Part shown: positions 46,173 to 50,318 of the stretch, one piece after another
Layout: every line of letters starts with the position of its first letter
Numbering within the stretch: the first letter of the stretch is position 1
Source of the DNA: a virus
DNA: 50,318 bases
Direction: 5' to 3' (one strand)
IMG/VR virus record: IMGVR_UViG_3300046820_000571
Span: 1-50,318 of that record
Made by a program: the position numbers and the translations under genes
Notes under the pieces: model-generated
Seen by the model: the letters and a program-made list of their open reading frames with translations, nothing else
Told to the model about the DNA's origin: nothing
Databases searched by the model: none

Positions 46173-47056
46173 CAGCCACCCGAGCTCGGGGATTCTACTA
46201 TGTCAACTGGTGGTTAATGAACCACTGCAACTATAACTGTGGCTACTGTCACGAGATCATCAAATCGGGCAGCATAGATCAAGTGGGTCTGGCCTCTGCT
46301 CAGGACTTTGTAAATCAACTAGGGGGCTACTGTAGAACACGGGGCCTAAGACCACGTGTGGATATTACAGGGGGTGAAATAACCCTATGGCCCGGACTGA
46401 ACCTACTACTGGCCACTATACACGAGTGGCAGGGATTTACACACATACAGACCAACTGTAGTCAGACCATCGCTGACTTCGAATCCACGCTGATAAACGT
46501 GGACAGTGTGGAACTAGCCTACCACCCAGAGTATGCCACTGCCAGCCACTTTTGGCAGTGTGTAAACAAGGCACAAGAACTGGGCGTCGAAACTAGAATA
46601 GTATTCAACATGATGCCCGAACGATGGAGCGAAACAAATGACCTATACGAAAAGCTACATGCACGTTGGCCGCAGATCCATATGCATAGAAGAATGTTAT
46701 TTCAAGACCCGGCTGTTAATCATAAACCCCAACAGTATACCCAAGAACAAACTGTTAAACTGGTAAGGCAAACTGGAGATCTCGTATGGACAGGCCCTGC
46801 GGGTTCGGAGTACACTGACTATCAAACCCTAGTGCTAGAAGATCGCAATCACTTCAAGGGCTGGCAGTGTAACATCGGCCTAGAGCAGATCATTGTAGAT
46901 GCTTGGGGCCGTGTAACTAGGGGTCATTGCCGCCAGGGCGGCACTATTGGTCAGTTGGGCTCTACTATAGACTTTGATGTCAAAGGAGTGATCTGCACTA
47001 GAGATAGCTGTGCCAATGCTTTTGATATACTGGCCACTAAGCAGCGACTTTCTTGA
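46160..47056 (+). CDS. Radical-SAM enzyme
   Basis: 298 residues. The 4Fe-4S motif CNYNCGYC is at 23-30 (CxxxCxxC), and the GGE SAM-binding motif (DITGGEITLWPG) at about 68-79. Four more Cys near the end (237, 257, 279, 284) may hold a second cluster as in SPASM-type enzymes. Substrate unknown; peptide or sugar modification are both plausible. Overlaps the YqgE gene by 13 bases. Confidence 0.9.
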   Translation: MDTLTATRARGFYYVNWWLMNHCNYNCGYCHEIIKSGSIDQVGLASAQDFVNQLGGYCRTRGLRPRVDITGGEITLWPGLNLLLATIHEWQGFTHIQTNCSQTIADFESTLINVDSVELAYHPEYATASHFWQCVNKAQELGVETRIVFNMMPERWSETNDLYEKLHARWPQIHMHRRMLFQDPAVNHKPQQYTQEQTVKLVRQTGDLVWTGPAGSEYTDYQTLVLEDRNHFKGWQCNIGLEQIIVDAWGRVTRGHCRQGGTIGQLGSTIDFDVKGVICTRDSCANAFDILATKQRLS

Positions 47057-47315
47057 TATATCTAAAGAGATCTCGTTTGTTTTTTGGTTGCCACAGCTTG
47101 CCCGCAACTCCGCAGGGTTGACTGTCAAGACGTGTCATTCCGCAGGTCTCATACTTGGCTTCTGTAATCTTTGGACCCATTACTAGATCGAGATCTTCTT
47201 CGCTGGCTTTATAGTTTAGTCTGCACCGCATGGTGTATCGTTCGCTATTTCCCATAAGGATATCGGGCCATCTACGAAAACTGTGCTTGCAGTCTTTACA
47301 TAGCAATGCGGTCAT
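47037..47315 (-). CDS. Zinc-ribbon-like small protein
   Basis: 92 residues with CKDCKH near the start and later Cys residues (MRCRLNYK, YETCGM, PCG), consistent with a structural zinc site. Convergent overlap of 20 bases with the radical-SAM gene. Confidence 0.7.
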   Translation of the reverse strand: MTALLCKDCKHSFRRWPDILMGNSERYTMRCRLNYKASEEDLDLVMGPKITEAKYETCGMTRLDSQPCGVAGKLWQPKNKRDLFRYIKKVAA

Positions 47316-48037
47316 GCTAGCTCCTGTTTCTGTTGTCTACGCTGTTTTCTTTCCAGAGCTTTGGCCTGCTTGCGTTCAACTTCAGCTTTGCGTTCCTGCT
47401 CATTGACCAGACGTGTTCTAGTAAAGATGTAAGGCACTCTAGAATAGCCGGGAGTGGTTGAACTCTGTCTCCACATCTCGGGCCAACGATCAGTGAGGGG
47501 ATAGTCGTAGCGTGAAGTCATGATTTTTTCTCGACGCTTCAATCCTTTGTTGTCAGTCCACTCGAGCCACACACGCATCGATGACCAGCTGATCTTAACA
47601 ATACGGCATTCATAGTCAAAGATTCCTCCATGACCTACATCGCCTGTAAAACTCCAATAGATCTGTGCGGCCTTGGGACCCTGCTTAATCTTGAAATTGT
47701 GTTCGGCGTAGAGAGTGTTTAGCGTTGCGTTATTGGCTTCGTCCTCAAGCAGTCTTGCCTGTTCAGCTGCCAACGCAAGATCCTGCAGATATTCTGAGTA
47801 TTGGCTCAGTAGAGCTGTAGTTACGCCCATTTGCTGTGCCCGTTGTGCTGCCAACATAGCAACATCCTTAGCCGCAATGAGACTTTGATGTTCCTCTAGC
47901 TGTGCCATAAAATCAAGAGCTTGATAGGTTTCACCGTCGCTATCCCATAGCTCTTTAACATCTGTAAGACCCATGAGGCTTACAGTCAGCATCCATTTTT
48001 CAACGAGATCTTTCTGTGTATCTGTAACTGAGGTCAT
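47312..48037 (-). CDS. Charged coiled-coil phage protein
   Basis: 241 residues from ATG at 48037 (ATGA overlap). N-terminal half helical (LLSQYSEYLQDLALAAEQAR), a central beta part (YECRIVKISWSSMRVWLEW) and a Lys/Arg/Gln-rich tail (AKALERKQRRQQKQE). No motif recognised. Confidence 0.72.
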   Translation of the reverse strand: MTSVTDTQKDLVEKWMLTVSLMGLTDVKELWDSDGETYQALDFMAQLEEHQSLIAAKDVAMLAAQRAQQMGVTTALLSQYSEYLQDLALAAEQARLLEDEANNATLNTLYAEHNFKIKQGPKAAQIYWSFTGDVGHGGIFDYECRIVKISWSSMRVWLEWTDNKGLKRREKIMTSRYDYPLTDRWPEMWRQSSTTPGYSRVPYIFTRTRLVNEQERKAEVERKQAKALERKQRRQQKQELA

Positions 48038-48207
48038 TCTTCTGGAATCCATTCGATGGTTACACGGAATATACCTTTGTGGAATCCGTATCCGTCTGTT
48101 GGGATTTCCAACGCAGGAGGATTAAAGTCGCCATTAAAGCTCTCTTCAACATCACGCCCTAAGTCCTGTAGACTTTCTCCATTGTAGTCTTTTTGATGCA
48201 GAATCAT
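48034..48207 (-). CDS. 57-residue hypothetical protein
   Basis: Start at 48207 overlaps the gene upstream as ATGA. HQKDYNGESLQDLGRDVEES and a beta end (KGIFRVTIEWIPEE). Unknown. Confidence 0.72.
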   Translation of the reverse strand: MILHQKDYNGESLQDLGRDVEESFNGDFNPPALEIPTDGYGFHKGIFRVTIEWIPEE

Positions 48208-48314
48208 TTATCGTCCTTTATAGTACAATACTTGTGGAAGAACCACAACACATAACCAAAACCCGCGGCTACAATAGCCGCACAGAAGTAGTTCAAATAT
48301 GGATCATCAGTCAT
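48204..48314 (-). CDS. 36-residue membrane protein
   Basis: One hydrophobic helix (YFCAAIVAAGFGYVLWFFHK). ATGA overlaps at both ends. Confidence 0.72.
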   Translation of the reverse strand: MTDDPYLNYFCAAIVAAGFGYVLWFFHKYCTIKDDK

Positions 48315-48442
48315 TCTTTAGCTTCCTTAACACAGTTAACTTTATCTGGAGTATAGATCAGAACAAAGTTGCCAACACCAAATGCTCCTAACAATCCTAG
48401 AGCTAGAGTAAAGGCTCCCACAACAGCAAACATCGTTTTCAT
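48311..48442 (-). CDS. 43-residue membrane or secreted protein
   Basis: MFAVVGAFTLALGLLGAFGV is a membrane helix or signal; a short tail with one Cys follows. ATGA overlaps. Confidence 0.72.
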   Translation of the reverse strand: MKTMFAVVGAFTLALGLLGAFGVGNFVLIYTPDKVNCVKEAKE

Positions 48443-48615
48443 AGTTCGGCTTCGTTTTCTTCAATTTTGCGAATTGCTACGCACTCATAAACAGTTTTGC
48501 CTACAAAGAACTTGCCCAGGCGTTCGCACTCTTTGGCCACAGTGATGTGGGCAGTTCTCCAACCAATGGTGTGTCCGATCCAGGCACAAATTAGTGCAAC
48601 CACAATGTGACTCAT
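48439..48615 (-). CDS. 58-residue protein with hydrophobic N-terminus
   Basis: IVVALICAWIGHTIGWRTAH near the start, then a charged helix with two Cys (KECERL, YECVAI). ATGA overlaps on both sides. Confidence 0.72.
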   Translation of the reverse strand: MSHIVVALICAWIGHTIGWRTAHITVAKECERLGKFFVGKTVYECVAIRKIEENEAEL

Positions 48616-48830
48616 AGTTCAACTCCGAAATGTTCTGCAATGATTTCATCGGCAAACAAATCATGTATGCCTTTACCTGTAGAACATTGTTTAGTAAGTT
48701 CCATACATTCCCTCACAATCAACTCGGCGAACTTTTCCGAATACTCCGCTAATCCTTGTTCGTAGGGTAAATCTTTATCACGATAAAGAGCCCTTGCCTT
48801 ATTCATAAGTTCTTGGATTTGTTTGTTCAT
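48612..48830 (-). CDS. MNER-family short protein
   Basis: 72 residues: MNKQIQELMNKARALYRDKD, EKFAELIVRECMEL, and IIAEHFGVEL. Same three-part build as the proteins at 32431, 49726 and others: N-terminal MNE(R/K)IQEL helix, KFAELIV(R/K)EC helix, HFGVE end. Confidence 0.8.
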   Translation of the reverse strand: MNKQIQELMNKARALYRDKDLPYEQGLAEYSEKFAELIVRECMELTKQCSTGKGIHDLFADEIIAEHFGVEL

Positions 48831-49105
48831 AATGTTTTACAATAGTTCTCGACTGATTTAGCAATAACAGAATCAATGTTTTCAAACACTTCTTTTACAT
48901 CATCCGGTAGTTGATTTTCATAACCATACTCCCACAGCAAGTATCCATACTCACGCCAGAACTGAACTGTTTTATACAATCCCTTCTTTGGAATATTACC
49001 AAACTCCCCGTATCCAGTATAATAGCCATCATCTTCAAACCCCAAAAACTGTGGGCATTGACACACAGCATCGTGGCAAGCATCGTGTAGGTATTGTGCG
49101 TTCAT
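48827..49105 (-). CDS. Hypothetical Tyr-rich protein
   Basis: 92 residues; FEDDGYYTGYGEFGNIPKKG and WREYGYLLWEYGYENQLPDD give it an unusual Tyr/Gly composition. ATGA overlaps both sides. Unknown. Confidence 0.72.
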   Translation of the reverse strand: MNAQYLHDACHDAVCQCPQFLGFEDDGYYTGYGEFGNIPKKGLYKTVQFWREYGYLLWEYGYENQLPDDVKEVFENIDSVIAKSVENYCKTL

Positions 49106-49356
49106 TCTTCAACTCCGAAATAGTCTTCGTCTTTAAACGGGATACCAAACTCTCTACACAACATCTTTGCGTAGTCTGTGTAACCTGTAGTTCGTTGATA
49201 GTCGTTGACTAGATAAGCACACCGTTTAACCAGCAGCTCTGCAAACTTATCAACATCAGAACCCAGCAAAGCATTGGCTGATTTAAACTCATCTTGTGAT
49301 GCTAGTGCTTCTTTCGGACGACTGGCTCTATATATTTTAGATATGTGTTCGTTCAC
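49102..49356 (-). CDS. MNER-family short protein, diverged
   Basis: 84 residues: MNEHISKIYRASRPKEALAS, DKFAELLVKRCAYL, and FGVEE at the end. Middle variable. ATGA overlaps. Confidence 0.78.
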   Translation of the reverse strand: MNEHISKIYRASRPKEALASQDEFKSANALLGSDVDKFAELLVKRCAYLVNDYQRTTGYTDYAKMLCREFGIPFKDEDYFGVEE

Positions 49357-49541
49357 ATTACTTCCTTAAACAATGGCATACCGTCAGTTAGATTTCGAAC
49401 GTATTCTAGATTAGTAGGAAACGTATCTAATGAACCCCTATGCCGCTGAATGCTAATAGTAAAAGGTTCTGATCGCTCCAGGCCATAGAAAAACATTTCT
49501 GTGGCACCTTGTTCGATTTGATTTTTAAAATGTTCGTTCAT
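49353..49541 (-). CDS. Hypothetical protein
   Basis: 62 residues beginning MNEH, then EMFFYGLERSEPFTISIQRH. May share its front end with the MNER family but lacks the KFAEL motif. Confidence 0.7.
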   Translation of the reverse strand: MNEHFKNQIEQGATEMFFYGLERSEPFTISIQRHRGSLDTFPTNLEYVRNLTDGMPLFKEVM

Positions 49542-49729
49542 TCTTTACCTCCGAACCGGTTCATTGCTTGTTCACGGGCTTCTTGCTCGTTGCGGGCAAT
49601 AACCCACAGTAGGTCCTGTACCCACTCTTTGTGTCTAATGGCACGGTATTCGATCTTGTATGCTCGTTTAGGGCCAGCACCGCCCGGTGACAACTCTACG
49701 GACAGGATCTCAAACTTGCGTAGGTTCAT
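49538..49729 (-). CDS. Hypothetical protein
   Basis: 63 residues: FEILSVELSPGG then AYKIEYRAIRHKEWVQDLLW and a helix ending MNRFGGKE. Alpha/beta; ATGA overlaps. Confidence 0.7.
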   Translation of the reverse strand: MNLRKFEILSVELSPGGAGPKRAYKIEYRAIRHKEWVQDLLWVIARNEQEAREQAMNRFGGKE

Positions 49730-49971
49730 TCTTCAACTCCGAAATGTTGTTTGATACGCTGATTGATAGCGTGAGCAGTGTGTATTGGTTCAACACTATT
49801 AGTATTCACCTTGCCAACCCAAGTAGAACACTCCATACATTCCCGAACAATCAACTCGGCGAACTTTTCATACCTTGCGTTCTCGGCACGATATTCCCAG
49901 TCCGACTCAGTATCATCGGGCACAGGAAAGAATCCAGCCTGTTCAGCAAGTTCTCGAATTCGTTCGTTCAT
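49726..49971 (-). CDS. MNER-family short protein
   Basis: 81 residues from ATG at 49971 (ATGA overlap): MNERIRELAEQAGFFPVPDD, EKFAELIVRECMEC, INQRIKQHFGVEE. The most typical member in this window. Confidence 0.82.
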   Translation of the reverse strand: MNERIRELAEQAGFFPVPDDTESDWEYRAENARYEKFAELIVRECMECSTWVGKVNTNSVEPIHTAHAINQRIKQHFGVEE

Positions 49972-50225
49972 TTGAAAATACCTTTCTGTGCATCTGCTAA
50001 AGAACCGTACCCAAATTCTAACTGAATCCAGGGACGATCTACTTCGTCGCTCCAATCTCTATCGCCCGCGTAGTAGGTTCGTTCTTCGACTTCATCCAAT
50101 ACTGCTTCTACAATCAACTCGGCGAACTTTTCTAACACATCCTGCGGAACATCTTCCAACACCGATTCAGGACGGATTGACTCTTTGCAGGCTTGTCTCA
50201 TAAGTTCTTTAATGCGTTCGTTCAT
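49968..50225 (-). CDS. MNER-family short protein
   Basis: 85 residues from ATG at 50225: MNERIKELMRQACKESIRPE, LEKFAELIVEAVLDEVEERT; the HFGVE end is replaced by a longer tail. ATGA overlap with the gene upstream. Confidence 0.78.
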   Translation of the reverse strand: MNERIKELMRQACKESIRPESVLEDVPQDVLEKFAELIVEAVLDEVEERTYYAGDRDWSDEVDRPWIQLEFGYGSLADAQKGIFK

Positions 50226-50318
50226 TTTGATAGTTCCAACATTTTGTATAAAATACCAGCGTTCCAAGGATTGCCATTACACTTGGACCAAACTTCTTCA
50301 AACTTTTGTTGTGACAAC
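50222..50318 (-). CDS. C-terminal end of a further gene (partial)
   Basis: Open from the window edge; residues include FEEVWSKCNGNPWNAGILYK and MLELSK before TGA, overlapping the next start as ATGA. The run of coupled genes therefore continues beyond the window. Confidence 0.65.
   Translation of the reverse strand, partial: LSQQKFEEVWSKCNGNPWNAGILYKMLELSK

Overview
The window is a piece of a T4-type myovirus genome, read here as phage throughout. The diagnostic genes are the T4 replication and recombination core: single-stranded DNA-binding protein gp32, recombinase UvsX, mediator UvsY, helicase UvsW, primase gp61 and helicase gp41. There are also CCA-encoding phage tRNAs, dense gene packing with ATGA stop/start overlaps, and dozens of short early genes. 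No bacterial housekeeping genes, integrase or rRNA are present. The host cannot be named from sequence. The gene content resembles aquatic T4-like phages, with a cupin, surface-glycan genes, a MoxR-type ATPase and the short MNER-type proteins.

Layout. 1-3345 (+): the end of an unknown gene, then gp32, uvsX, a small acidic protein and uvsY. 3335-11103: a surface-sugar cassette with a methyltransferase, a cytidylyltransferase-cupin fusion, two or three GT-A type glycosyltransferases and five diverged paralogues of a capsule-transferase-like protein. 11124-14282: an unknown protein, uvsW and an unknown protein. 14302-16700: a second sugar cassette (cupin, glycosyltransferase, methyltransferase, NAD-dependent epimerase). 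16687-19067: a coupled set of small genes ending in a 188-residue protein that keeps the catalytic motifs of bacterial DNA polymerase III alpha. 19064-24950: two phage proteins, gp61, gp41, a nucleotidyltransferase, a Bax-inhibitor-1-like membrane protein and a possible acetyltransferase.

24928-43262 (almost all minus strand) is an early region of about 50 mostly small genes. Nearly every gene or short operon has its own near-consensus sigma-70 promoter (TTGACN, 17 bases, TATAAT), often fused to the terminator or stop codon of the gene upstream. It holds a MoxR ATPase / VWA-metallopeptidase pair, another AAA ATPase, three tRNAs (CAT, Arg-TCT, Leu-TAA) and, on the opposite strand, a probable small RNA with its own promoter and terminator. 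43263-44045 has no convincing gene. It carries three consecutive tandem-repeat arrays, AT-rich palindromes and several copies of an 11-base dispersed repeat, and is a candidate origin or control region. 44046-47056 (+) is a six- to seven-gene run with a lipoprotein, a YqgE/AlgH-family protein and a radical-SAM enzyme. 47037-50318 (-) is a tightly coupled string of small genes that includes several members of one short paralogous family.

The strongest candidate for something undescribed is the miniature PolIII-alpha-like protein at 18501-19067. Other points worth a second look are the capsule-transferase paralogue array, the putative small RNA at 34069-34165, the dispersed 11-mer, the tandem arrays at 43700-43818 and several apparently leaderless genes. 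All assignments come from reading the sequence and recalling families; no searches were run.
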